A DNA stretch of 64,000 bases from Branchipolynoe longqiensis (taxonomy: Eukaryota; Annelida; Polychaeta; Phyllodocida; Polynoidae), in contig CM059190.1 of assembly GCA_030323885.1 (NCBI GenBank), positions 103,028,483-103,092,482 of the forward strand, given 5' to 3'. Below are positions 19,250 to 30,383 of this stretch, one piece after another (positions within the stretch are counted from its first letter, which is position 1; every line of letters starts with the position of its first letter). The translations under genes were made by a program, and so were the position numbers. The notes beneath the pieces are model-generated. The model was not told where the DNA came from. It worked only from the letters and a program-made list of their open reading frames with translations, and did no database searches.

Positions 19250-21786
19250 GTAACAGTCACAAAAGAAGCCACTAACAGTCACAAAGAGGTCAGTGACAGT
19301 CAGCAAGAAGCCACTAACAGTTACAAAGAAGCCACTAACAGTCACAAAGAAGGAAGTAACAGCAGTCACAAAGAAGTCACTAACAGTCACAAAGAAGCCA
19401 CTAACAGTCACAAAGAAGGCAGTAACACTCAGAAAGAGGTCAGTAACAGTCACCAAGAAGCCACTAACAGTCACAAAGAGGCCAGTGACAGTCACCAAGA
19501 AGCCACTAACAGTCACAAAGAACCCACTAACAGTCACAAAGAGGTCAGTGACAGTCACCAAGAAGCCACTAACAGTCACAAAGAAGCCACTAACAGTCAC
19601 AAAGAACCCACTAACAGTCACAAAGAAGGAAGTAACAGCAGTCACAAAGAAGTCACTAACAGTCACAAAGAAGCCACTAACAGTCACAAAGAAGGCAGTA
19701 ACACTCAGAAAGAGGTCAGTAACAGTCACCAAGAAGCCACTAACAGTCACAAAGAGGCCAGTGACAGTCACCAAGAAGCCACTAACAGTTACAAAGAAGC
19801 CACTAACAGTCACAAAGAGGTCAGTGACAGTCACCAAGAAGCCACTAACAGTCACAAAGAAGCCACTAACAGTCACAAAGAGGTCAGTGACAGTCACCAA
19901 GAAGCCACTAACAGTCACAAAGAAGCCACTAACAGTCACAAAGAAGGACACAACATCAGTCACAAAGAGGCCATTAACAGTCACAAAGAAGGAAGTGACA
20001 GTCACAAAGACGTCAGTAACAGTCACAAAGAAGCCAGTAACAGTCACAAGGAAGGAAGTAACAGTCACAAATACGTCAGTAACAGTCACAAAGAAGCCAG
20101 TAACAGTCACAAGGAAGGAGGTAACAGTCACAAAGACGTCAGTAACAGTCACAAAGAAGCCACTAACAGTCACAAAGAAGGACGCAACATCAGTCACAAA
20201 GAGGCCATTAACAGTCACAAAGAAGGAAGTGACAGTCACAAAGACGTCAGTAACAGTCACAAAGAAGCCAGTAACAGTCACAAGGAAGGAAGTAACAGTC
20301 ACAAATACGTCAGTAACAGTCACAAAGAAGCCAGTAACAGTCACAAGGAAGGAGGTAACAGTCACAAAGAAGCCATTAGCAGTCACAAAGAAGCCACTAA
20401 CAGTCACAAAGAAGCCACTAACAGTCACAGAGAGGTCAGTGACAGTCACAAAGAAGGACGCAACATCAGTCACAAAGAGGCTATTAACAGTCACAAAGAA
20501 GGAAGTGACAGTCACAAAGACGTCAGTAACAGTCACAAAGAAGCCACTAACATAACAAAGAAGGAAATAACAGCAGTCACAAAGAAGCCAATAACAGTCA
20601 CAAAGAAGGAAGTGACAGTCACAAAAACGTCAGTAACAGTCATAAAGAAGCCATTAAGAGTCACACAGAAGGAAGTAACAGTCACAAAGAAGCACTTAGC
20701 AGTCACAAAGAAGGACATAACATGAGTCACAAAGAGGCCATTAACAGTCACAACGAAGGAAGTGACACTCACAAAGACATCAGTAACAGTCACAAAGAAG
20801 GAAGTAACATTCACAAGGAAGGAAGTAACTGTCACAATGAGGTCAGTAACTGTCACAAAGAAGCCACTAACAGTCACAAAGAGGTCAGTGATAGTCACAA
20901 AGAAGGACGCAACATCAGTCACAAAGAAGCCAATAACAGTCACAACGAAGGAAGTGACACTCACAAAGACGTCAGTAATAGTCACAAAGAAGGAAGTAAC
21001 AGCAGTCACAAAGAAGCCACTAACAGTCACAAAGAAGCCACTAACAGTCATAAAGAAGGAAGTAACACTCACAGAAAGGTCAGTAACAGTCACAAAGAAG
21101 CCACTAACAGTCATGAATAAGCCAGTAGCAGTCACAAAGAAGCCACTAACAGTCATGAAGAAGCCAGTAACAGTCATAAAGATGCCACTGACAGTCAGAA
21201 AGAGCGAGGTAACCGTCACAAAGAAGCCAGTAACAGTCACAAATAAGGAAGTAACAGTCACAAAGAGGTCAGTAGCAATCACAAAGAGGTCAGTAACAGT
21301 CACAAAGAAGCCACTAATAGTCACAAAGAAGCCACGAACAGTCATGAAGAAGCCAGTAACAGTCACAAAGAAGCTCTTACCAGTCACAAAGAAGGAGGTA
21401 ACAGTCACAAAGAAGCCACTAACAGTCACAATTCAGGAAGTAACAGTCACAAAGAGGTGAGTAGCAGTCACAAAGAAGCCACTAACAGTCACAATTCAGG
21501 AAGTAACAGTCACAAAGAGGTCAGTAGCAGTCACACAGAAGCCACTAACAGTCACAATTCAGGAAGTAACAGTCACAAAGAGGTCAGTAGCAGTCACAAA
21601 GAAGCCGCTAACAGTCACAATTCAGGAAGTAACAGTCACAAAGAGGTCAGTAGCAGTCACAAAGAAGCCACTAACAGTCACAATTCAGGAAGTAACAGTC
21701 ACAAAGAGGTCAGCAGCAGTCACAAAGAAGCCACTAACATTCACAAGGAAGGAAGTAACAGTCACAAAGAAGCCAGTAACAGTCAC
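19250..21786 (+). repeat. 21-bp satellite (about 120 units) with higher-order repeats
   Basis: The unit is CAGTCACAAAGAAGCCACT plus AA, with GGAAGT, GGTCAGT and AATTCAGG variants. Blocks recur at 276 bp (19351 and 19627, sharing a 3-bp insertion) and at 234 and 276 bp (19951, 20185, 20461). A 63-bp higher-order unit runs about 21420-21720. A 21-bp period keeps frame, giving a 501-codon plus-strand frame of SHKEATN-type heptads (19220-20725), but two plus frames and a minus frame are also open. It is best read as non-coding; expression is unproven. Confidence 0.95.
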
Positions 21787-22924
21787 TGCTGGGTTGATAT
21801 ATTGTTGTTTTGTTTTATGTCCGTAAGTCCTATGTGGTCTTTTGAGGGTCATCTACAAGCGTGTGACACAAATTTCGATTTGATTGCATTTAAGTGAATT
21901 AGTTCTTTCAAATATGGCCTTTTTGTTCGTTTTTTTGTTATTGTTCAGTTTATTTTGTGTTTCAGACAGGTACAATTCTGCCCTCACTAGCAAGCTGGAG
22001 ATAAATCTTTCGGTTTATGTGTATTAAAATAATGAGTTCCTTGATTAAAACGTGTGTTTTTGGGGTGGGGGTTGTTGTTGTTGGTTATTTTATCATGGAG
22101 TTTAACTTGAACAAGAAAAATGTATCAAATAAAATTCAAGAAAGAACCCTCTATTCCATCTCACAATTGGGAATAAATCTGTCGAGTTCTGTGCATTGTT
22201 CTTTAAAAACAAAAATCTGTAAAAAAAAAAAAAATTAATATTAAAAAAATAATAAAGGAAATTTGATATGTGATTTAGACTCAGTAATTTAACTGACTTG
22301 GCCGATGGATTGTTAGTGATGCAGGCCCGTTTAGATTGGATCTTAAACGAAGCGGCGCCTGGGGCTGTACACATATTGGTGTCAGACACGACCCACACCC
22401 CCAACCCCACCCAACCCCCAAGCACCCCTGGGAGGGGGGGGGGGGGCTTATATATAATAGACCACGTCTACATATGAAGAGTTCAGGCACAAAACCCTGT
22501 AAATGGCAATCCAAAAATTGGGATAAACATTGGAATCAATCCTACACATATTTTTTATTTATTTACGTTCCTACTTTTCAGTCATTGCTCCATTATCATG
22601 TCATCACAACAAAAGTGGAGTTCGTCAGAATTAAAATTATTTTCAGGAAAAAATCTGTTATTTTAATGACATTTTCGGGTTGGCGTTTATGGGTTTGCGC
22701 ATGAATTCTTCATGTATAGCAAGCAGCACTGGTCACCTTGGATGTAGCAAGAAACAAACTCCAGCAGCCAATGAGCAACGTAAATAAATCCCTAAACATG
22801 TCCGTTGAGTTTTATTTATCCAGCACTGATTTGTTGGCAGCTTATAGCCGTACACTTGTATCAGGATGTCTGCTGCACCTCGTCCTCCCGGGCAGTCACC
22901 TGCCCAAGTACTGATGAGACTCAA
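21787..22924. other. Unassigned A/T-rich sequence
   Basis: Includes a G-run (22431-22446) and a word AAAACCCTGTAAATGGCAATC (22490 region) that recurs near 32206 next to the inverted repeat at 32262. No gene is recognised. Confidence 0.4.
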
Positions 22925-23095
22925 TGGGTTGGAACCCTGGTCGAGTCACACCAATGACTTAAAAATGTATACTTGTCGATTCCTAACCAGGCGCTCGGCA
23001 TTATTAGGATAGGGCAAGGAGCAGTGGAATGAGGAAGACCAATCATCCGCGATTGATATTTCCCCTGCTTAAACAACTAATGTACCAACAACAAC
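22925..23095 (+). mobile_element. SINE-A2 copy, head truncated
   Basis: B-box GGTTGGAACCCTGG and GTCGAGTCACACC, SINE-A segment to GGCAAGGAGCAGTGG, then the A2 tail GAATGAGGAAGACCAATCAT and TTTCCCCTGCTTAAACAACT. It supports a family sharing the SINE-A head with a second tail. Confidence 0.75.
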
Positions 23096-23473
23096 AAAAG
23101 TATTGGCTATTTACTGCTGTCTGTATTTTATTTCTTTATTTTTGTTGTTGTTGTTGAAAGAGGAAAGGAACAAAACCCTAGATGCTCACTCTGAGCAGCG
23201 GTGCCAGACCTGATTTGGTATTCACCTCACAGTTCTACGAAGGCTAATTTAGCTTTCGCATGCAACTGTTATTCGTGGCTTCGCCATTTCGCAGTTTGTT
23301 GCGAACTTGTCTTCTGGGAAACAGTTGGGAAACAACTGGTTCTCCGTGGTCGGGGCCAAGGCTTTTGATTTCTCAAAATAGCTAACTTTTGTCGGTGTGC
23401 GCATGCGCAGGATGTGACATATTCCCTGTGGCTACCTGGGTGCAGAAATACATATGGTACTTTATCTATCAGT
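23096..23473. other. Unassigned sequence
   Basis: A (TTG)n stretch at 23140-23155 and otherwise unrecognised DNA. Confidence 0.35.
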
Positions 23474-23832
23474 TTGTTTGTTGTTGTTTTACATCCAAGC
23501 AACATCTAAGGTCATATCAGGACGGGTACCGACTTGTGACAGTGCACACACATGGAGACTTTATAGTGCTGCCCCCATTGGGAGACCAGGCTGCCAGCAC
23601 CATGACCTGTCACCCCACTCAGTCACATTATCCTGACACTGAGCCAACCAGTCATTGCCCTATCCTAATAATGCCGAGCGCCTGGCTAGGAAGCGACAAG
23701 TATCAATTTTTACGTTGTTGGTTTGACTCAACCAGGGTTCGAACCCATGATCCCATGGGTTCGGATTCCCCGATCTCCCAAAACAGGAGGCGGTTCTCCC
23801 GTCTGGTCACTTTAACTATCAACTTCCGGTGC
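23474..23832 (-). mobile_element. SINE-A copy, near full-length
   Basis: The tail is at 23474 (complement of GTTTGTTGTTGTTTTACATC). The body is complete, and the head near 23800 has the extra GGTTCGAA-containing insert seen at 18468-18806. Confidence 0.85.
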
Positions 23833-24049
23833 CTGTGTGTGAGTTAGACAGGGGTATGTGCTTATCAGACAAGTGTGTGTTAGGTAGAGGTGTGTGTTAA
23901 GCAGGTGTTTGGTATTCAATGGTGTGTTATACAGTTTGTTAGATAATTGTGTGTTTGTTTGCAAGGATATTTCAGACAGGTGCATGTAGCTACACATATG
24001 AGTTATACATGTGCATGTGAGTTATACATGTGCGTGTGAGGTAGCCAGG
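23833..24049. repeat. GT-rich imperfect repeats
   Basis: Variants of GTGTGTTAGGTAGAGGTGTG and GAGTTATACATGTGCATGTG lead into the 134-bp array. Confidence 0.6.
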
Positions 24050-24786
24050 TATGTTCAGATCCGGTCAGCTGAAGTGTTCTGGTGCTGATTGATTGTTGGG
24101 CGGTAGTGGGTAGTGAGTTATACATGTACACGTGAGTTATACATGTACATGTGAGTTATACATTGCATGTGAGATAGCCAGGTATGTTTCAGATCCGGTG
24201 AGCTGAAGTGTTCTGGTGCTGATTGATTGTTGGGCGGTAGTGGGTAGTGAGTTATACATGTACACATGAGTTATGCATGTACATGTGAGTTATACATTGC
24301 ATGTGAGATAGCCAGGTATGTTTCAGATCCGGTCACCTGAAGTGTTCTGGGGCTGGTTGATTGTTGGGCGGTAGTGGGTAGTGAGTTATACATGTACACG
24401 TCAGTTATACATGTACATGTGAGTTATACATTGCATGTGAGATAGCCAGGTATGTTTCAGATCCGGTGAGCTGAAGTGTTCTGGTGCTGATTGATTGTTG
24501 GGCGGTAGTGGGTAGTGAGTTATACATGTACACGTGAGTTATACATGTACATGTGAGTTATACATTGCATGTGAGATAGCCAGGTATGTTTCAGATCCGG
24601 TCACCTGAAGTGTTCTGGTGCTGATTGATTGTTGGGCGGTAGTGGGTAGTGAGTTATATATGTACACGTCAGTTATACATGTACATGTGAGTTATACATT
24701 GCATGTGAGGTAGCCAGGTATGTTTCAGATCCGGTGAGCTGTTCAGGGGCTGGTAGATTGTTGGACGGTAGTAGGTAGTGAGTTAT
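24050..24786 (+). repeat. 134-bp satellite, about 5.5 units
   Basis: The unit holds GAGTTATACATGTACACGTG, GAGATAGCCAGGTATGTTTC, AGATCCGGTSASCTGAAGTG and GATTGTTGGGCGGTAGTGGG. Unit starts at 24115, 24249, 24383, 24517 and 24651 are exactly 134 apart. The last unit is shortened. Confidence 0.95.
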
Positions 24787-24879
24787 GGGCGTGGCCTGAT
24801 GTTATTGACTGGGGTGGGGGTGGGGGTGGAGGCGGGGGCGGGTTGGGGCAGCTGGGGGACATGGTGCTACCTTCACCAT

Positions 24880-26228
24880 AACTACCGCCTTTAATGGCGT
24901 TAAACCACTCACACTAACTCAATTATACCATCACCTAAGTCCACCCATTCACTCACACGTACTCATACACCACACACAATCACACACATGCACACACACT
25001 GACACACACTCATACGCCACACGTCACTGACACATCTGCACACTAACTCAACACACACTCACACACCTGTGCATTAACTCTCACACCCACTCACCCACTC
25101 ACACACATTCACACACACTTATGCACGACACATACTCATACACCACACACAATCACACACACCTGCACACACAATCACACACACCTGCACACACAATCAC
25201 ACACACACATGTACACTAACTCTCACACACACTCAGCCACTCACACACACTCACACACACTCACACATACTCATACGCCACATGTACTCATACACCACAC
25301 ACACTCACATACCTGCACACTAACTCACACACCCTCATACACACCCATATGCATGCACACGCCACACTCACTCACATACTCATACACTTCACACACACTC
25401 GCACCCACTCACACTCATACACCACATACAACACACAGACTAACTCATAGCTACTCACACACTCATACACCACACACATCACACACTAAATCACACCCAC
25501 TCACACACTCACAGACACTCATACACATACTCACGCACCACACATAAAACAATGCACCCACGCACTCACACCTCCACATACCCGCCCACTAATCTCATAC
25601 ACACACTTACATAACGCACCCATTCATGCACACAACACGCCCACACACCCTCACACCCATATTCACTTATGCCAGATACACACATACCGTATAGGATTTG
25701 CGCACTAAAACTCCCGATCCGTTTAAAACTGAAAACGGGCCGATTCATTTTTCGAATCGCGAATCGCAATCGTAATGCTAGCACACACCTACCGTTTTAG
25801 CCCTAAAAATCGTGAATCGCAATCGGTAGGTGTGCTAGGGGAGTGCACACCTCATGACTTTTGGGCAGTTTTAGATCGTATACGGTAGGTGGGTGGGGAA
25901 AAACGATCGTATACGGTAGGTGTGTACCTAGCATTACACTCACACTCACTCACACACCACCTACACATTCAGATATCCACACAGTCACGTACATTCGCAC
26001 ATTCACCCGCACTAACTCACACATATGTACATACACAGTAAAACACTCACACATTCATACATTAATAATACCCTCACACATGCACACATACCCACACGCA
26101 TTCACACACGCACCAATACTCACACATTCAATCAATTACACATGTTCACATGCACTCAGTGACACACACACTCAGGTACACATCCAACACTCACATGCAC
26201 TCACATGCCTTTCCTACACCCACAACAA
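24880..26228 (+). repeat. Degenerate CA-rich repeat (CACACTCACACA type)
   Basis: A long (CACA)n/(CACTCACA)n tract with CATAC and ACCACA interruptions. A MITE-1 lies inside it. Plus-strand frames are low-complexity His/Thr/Ser artefacts. Confidence 0.9.
25670..25933 (+). mobile_element. MITE-1 copy 4, 264 bp, TTA duplication
   Basis: Ends TGCCAGATACACACATACCG and CGGTAGGTGTGTACCTAGCA, flanked by TTA at 25667-25669 and 25934-25936. The CA-rich host tract continues on both sides, so the insertion is unambiguous. Confidence 0.88.
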
Positions 26229-26764
26229 GGAAAGCTTATTTTATTTAAAGTCGCCGGTTATACCTCACCCAGATACAAACAAATCCAGCATCAAAAGCTC
26301 TCCAAACATACCTTTGCTTAGTTTGTTCAGTTCATGCCACTGAACATGTGGGATGAGAGTTGAGGTCTGTGATGTATGAATGACATCATAGGTGGGATTC
26401 CCTCATCACATGACCTAGAGGGGTTCCCCACACACAGGGGAATCCATGGCCACCGCCAAGATGGCAGCCACAGAAAGCTCTCAATTCAACTTTTAAAGTC
26501 TGTTAACTTACTTGATTTAATCAATTATTCCACAAAAAGTAACTGGTTATGATAAATAAACAATTGAACTTTATATTTATTATTTTAGATTGCAATTGCT
26601 AACATGTATTTCTCTATATTGTTGTCTAAATGTGTCAGTGCTGCTGGACTAAATAAAACACAACAGAAGCTCTCCCCCCACATATGTAGTTGCATAAACT
26701 GAAAACAGGCAAGCGAATGCTTGGAGAGCATTTGTCGGAGTACGGTCGTCTCTCAGTGACCTAT
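26229..26764. other. Unassigned, with a SINE-B tail scrap
   Basis: GGAAAGCTTATTTTATTTAA near 26229 resembles the SINE-B tail on the minus strand. The rest is A/T-rich with no gene. CCGCCAAGATGGCAGCC near 26453 recalls the MITE-3 interior. Confidence 0.4.
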
Positions 26765-26945
26765 AGCTGGTCCCTTTAACTACCCCTCTAGAGCACTAGT
26801 CGGCTATTGGACGTCAAACATATGGTCATTCTGACATATTTCTTTGGGCGAAACCTGCTGCCGCCACATAGGCAACTCTTTCCGATAAGCAGCAAGGGGT
26901 CTTTTATATGCGCCTTCCCACAGACAGAATAGCACATACCTTTCT
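26765..26945 (-). mobile_element. SINE-B fragment, 3-prime half
   Basis: CTCTAGAGCACTAGTCGGCT, ATTGGACGTCAAACATATGG, CGATAAGCAGCAAGGGGTCT and CCACAGACAGAATAGCACAT are SINE-B body segments in reverse. The tRNA-like head is missing. Confidence 0.8.
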
Positions 26946-27294
26946 ACATGCACATGCACATGCACATGCACTCACACATGCACACTGACATATGCACTCG
27001 CACACTGCTCACTCCCACCTAACCAGTGGTGGCTCTGACTTCTGGAGCAGCTCACGGGAACTAGGTCACCAACACTTACAGTTGGCGAGTCGGCAAACTA
27101 TAACACTACTCAACACTGCAGGGAGTGTGGCAGGCACCCCAAGACAACAAACCAGGAGAGGCGGGGTGTGCGGGGGGGTGGGGGGTGGAGGAGTGAGCAG
27201 TGATACTAGACAAGAAAGGGTATTGACCAATTTCATATGACGTCAGCACATGTATTTAGGTCAGTGCACAGGCTACTTGGCTGCAGGACAACAT
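26946..27294. other. Unassigned; CATGCA repeats, G-run and a CRE
   Basis: (ACATGC)n near 26948-26990, a G-rich stretch 27165-27195, and TGACGTCA at 27238-27245. No ORF is recognised. Confidence 0.4.
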
Positions 27295-27935
27295 CCGGTC
27301 ACACTGCAAACTCAATTGCTATGAGGAATCTTCATAGAGAAAAGGTTAAATATCTCTAAAACCACACCACCTAGAAACAAACTGATTCGGATACACATAG
27401 AAAACATGTTTAACAAAAAGATTATATTAAATTAATGAAGTTAGGGTTCTGGATTTCTATTAATTTTGAATAAAACTGACGTTTTACACTATGCATGCCG
27501 GCAAACTCAATGCATTGTCAATGGCAGTGAGCAATCTTCATACAGAAAAAGTTAAATATCTCTAAAACCACACCACCTAAAAACTAACTGATTGGAATAC
27601 ACATAGAAAACATGTTTAACGAAAAGATTATATTAAATTGATATGGTTAGGGTTCTGGATTTCTATTAATTTTGAATAAAACTGACTTTTCCATTGCGCG
27701 TACGGCAAACTCAATCAATGCATTGTCAATGGCGGCAAGCAATCTTCATACAGAAAAAGTGAAATACCTCTAAAACCACACCACCTAGAAGCAAACTGAT
27801 TGGAATACACATAGAAAACATGTTTACCAAAAAGATTATATTACATTGATACAGTAAGGGTTCTGGATTTCTATTAATTTTGAATAAAACTGACGTTTTG
27901 CACTGCGCGTACTGGCAAACTCAGTGGCAGTGTGC
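27295..27935 (+). repeat. 207-bp tandem repeat, about three units
   Basis: CTCTAAAACCACACCACCTA starts at about 27354, 27560 and 27768. Each unit continues through ACACATAGAAAACATGTTTA and GGTTCTGGATTTCTATTAAT to GCAAACTCAATGCATTGTCA. The right flank (27920-27980) repeats a GCAGCCAAG word complementary to the left flank near 27280 (CTTGGCTGC). Confidence 0.92.
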
Positions 27936-27989
27936 ATTCGTTCTGCAGCCAAGCTGCGCGCGCATACACGATGTTTACAAACATTGAAA

Positions 27990-28290
27990 GGGGTCTATAG
28001 GAGGGGTGTGGGGGGGGGGGGCAGCGGCACTAGACAAAATGGGTAGATAGGGGTGTGGGGGGAGGGCAGTGGTACTAGACAAGAATGGGTAGAGGAGGGG
28101 TGTGGGGGGTGGGTTGGCAGTGGTACTAGACATGAAAGGAGTGAGGGGGGAGGGGGAGGGTAGAAGAAGTGGGTGAGGGGGAAGAAAGGGTGAGGGGGGA
28201 GTGGAGGGGAAGAGAATGAGGATGGGAGAGGGAGACGGAGAGGATGAAGACGGGGAGCAGAAGAATGAGGAGGAGGAGAGGATTTGTTTG
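27990..28290 (+). repeat. G-rich low-complexity tract
   Basis: Imperfect repeats of GGGGTGTGGGGGG..CAGTGGTACTAGACA (three copies) grade into purine-rich GAGGGGAAG sequence. GTACTAGACAAGAA also occurs at 27203. Confidence 0.85.
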
Positions 28291-28424
28291 TTTGTTTAAC
28301 GACTACCCAGCATGAAATGTAAACATCGGCCGTTGTGAGAGGAGGGCGGGGGGGGTTGTACCGTGGTTAAATACAGTAAAAGACCAATTTAGTAGAACTG
28401 TGTAAACAGCTGATTTATAATTTT

Positions 28425-28610
28425 CTTTGAAGATTTATACTGCCTATCATGGATAAGTCTGAATAGACTTGTTTTCACCATTAGACAGTTGGTTGAAAAT
28501 AAAACCCAAGCCTACACTATTACCGACCCGAGGGATTTCTAACCTCCCATATCACATATACATGGCATGAGAGCAACTGGCCTTTGATGATGCTGTAAGT
28601 TATATATAGC
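28425..28610 (-). mobile_element. SINE-E, 3-prime part
   Basis: The minus strand reads TTACAGCATCATCAAAGG..CAGTTGCTCTCATGCC, then GGTCGG and AGGCTTGGG segments and GGTGAAAACAAGTCTATTC..ATCTTCAAAG. It matches 4826-5035 and 55262-55575. Confidence 0.78.
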
Positions 28611-28889
28611 AGTCGAAATCCAAATTGCCAGAGGTAATGGCAAGTCAATAGAAATGTACAACAAATGATATCTGCATAAAACTACGATCAAACAAATTCA
28701 AAAGAGATGTATGAGGAGTAAAACAACAGTAAGATTAAATTCAGTCAAATTAACTATGGAAAACAAATTCCTGGTCAAAATTTGAGTCTTTAAATCAAAT
28801 TGGAATCAAAATGATTCCATCACACGATCTCTAACTGGCTGTAGGCGAGGACACTTCAGAATGTACACGCATTATCAATCTACAATGAC
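28611..28889. other. Unassigned A/T-rich sequence
   Basis: No feature is recognised; possibly an extension of the SINE-E target. Confidence 0.3.
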
Positions 28890-29378
28890 AGTGCTCAAAG
28901 AAGAGAAGGGGGAAAAGGGTGGAGGAAGAGAAGGAAGAGAGGGAGGAAGGAGAAAGGTGAAGGGAGGAGAAGGAAGAGAGAGGGAGGGGAGAGGAGGAGA
29001 GGAGAGGAGGGGAGGGGAGAGGAGAGGAGAGGACGGGAGAGGAAGGGAGAGGAGAGGTGAGGCGAGGAGAGGGGGGGGGGTGGGGGAAGTGGAGAGGGGG
29101 GAGGGGAGAGGAGAGGGAGAGGGAAGGGAGAGGAGGTGAGGGGAGAGGAGAGGAGAGGACGGGAGAGGAAAGGAGAGGATGAGAGGAGAGGCGAGGAGAG
29201 GAGAGGAGAGGAGGGGAGGGGAGAGGAGAGGAGAGGAGGGGAGGGGAGAGGAGAGGAGAGGACGGGAGAGGAAAGGAGAGGAGGAGAGGAGAGGCGAGGA
29301 GAGGAGAGGAGAGGAGGGGAGGGGAGAGGAGAGGAGAGGAGAGGAGGGGAGGGGAGAGGAGAGGAGGGGACATCGAAA
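28890..29378 (+). repeat. Polypurine GGAGAGGAGA tract, about 490 bp
   Basis: Almost purely A/G on the plus strand with 5-bp GGAGA and GGGGA units and 70 to 80-bp sub-blocks (GAGGACGGGAGAGGAAAGGA). It is a mirror-repeat type sequence able to form triplex DNA. The Ser/Pro/Leu and Glu/Arg/Gly frames are composition artefacts. Confidence 0.95.
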
Positions 29379-29418
29379 GGAGTGCTGGGAAGATTCAGGA
29401 GAAACGGGGAGTGAATCC

Positions 29419-29740
29419 GTTGGTTGGTTGTTGGAGTTGTACGTCCTGGCAACATCTAAGGTCATATCAGGATGGGTACCGACTTGTAACAGTGCACACT
29501 CATGGCAACTTTATAGTGCTGCCCCACTGGGAAATCAGGCCATCAACACCATGACCCGATATCCCAATCAGTCACATTATCCTGACACTGAGAGCTAACC
29601 AGTCCTTGCTCTATCCTATTAATGCTGAGTGACTCGCGAGGAAGCGACAACTCTCAATTTTGTAAGTCATTGGTTTGACTCTACCGGGAACCCAACTCCC
29701 GATCTCCCGCACGAGAGGCCCGCGCTCTGCCGATTCCAAT
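29419..29740 (-). mobile_element. SINE-A copy
   Basis: The tail is at 29419 (GTTGGTTGTTGGAGTTGTAC) and the head near 29740 (AATCGGCAGAGCGCGGGCCT on the minus strand). It lies directly at the end of the polypurine tract. Confidence 0.88.
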
Positions 29741-29744
29741 GGAA

Positions 29745-30383
29745 GTGAAGACGTGAAGAACGCAGTGGTGGCATATGGGTGGGGGTGGGGGGGGGGGACA
29801 ACTTTCCCATCGCTACAGGTAACCATATGGGAGCAGATGATGGTGGACGGCTGAGTGATATTGTGTTAAATACCACCGAAATGCCAGCAGGCCAATTGCC
29901 ACAGTGTTTACTGTGGCGTTTAATGTGTGCTCGTGTGTGGCGTGAGGTGGGGGGGGGGGGATGTGTGGGGGAGGGGGGAGGGGATGGGAGGGGTGTGTGG
30001 GTGTGGGGGGGGGGGGGGGTGCGATGGGGCGGGGATACGGGTGGGTGTGGGTTTATGGGGTGTGGGGTTTATGGGGTGAGGTGTAACTGTAAGGCTTGAG
30101 GAGTGTATGTATGGCTGTGGTGTGTGGGGTGAGGTGCGTGTATGTGTGGGGTGGGGGTGTATGGGGTGTGGGGTGTACGGGGTGTGGGGTGTACGAGGTG
30201 TGGGGTGTATGGGGTTGGGGTGTATGGGATGTGGGGGTGTAGGCCGGTAAGTGTGCAGCTTGTGGAGTAGGTGCAGTGTGTGTGGGGTGTGCATGGAGGG
30301 GTGTGTGGGTGTTTGGGTGCTAGTGTGGTATGTGCAATGTGTGGTTTGTGCATCCGGATGGGGTTGTCGGTGTGTGTGGTGTT
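29745..30383 (+). repeat. G/T-rich low-complexity sequence
   Basis: G-runs at 29789, 29950 and 30008, then GGGGTGTATGGGGTGTGGG repeats that grade into the 54-bp array. Frames on both strands are artefacts. Confidence 0.75.

Noticed and set aside
19220..20725. 501-codon frame of heptads as a structural protein gene
   Set aside because: Other frames on both strands are open as well, and the array has satellite-type higher-order structure. It is kept only as a low-probability expression check.
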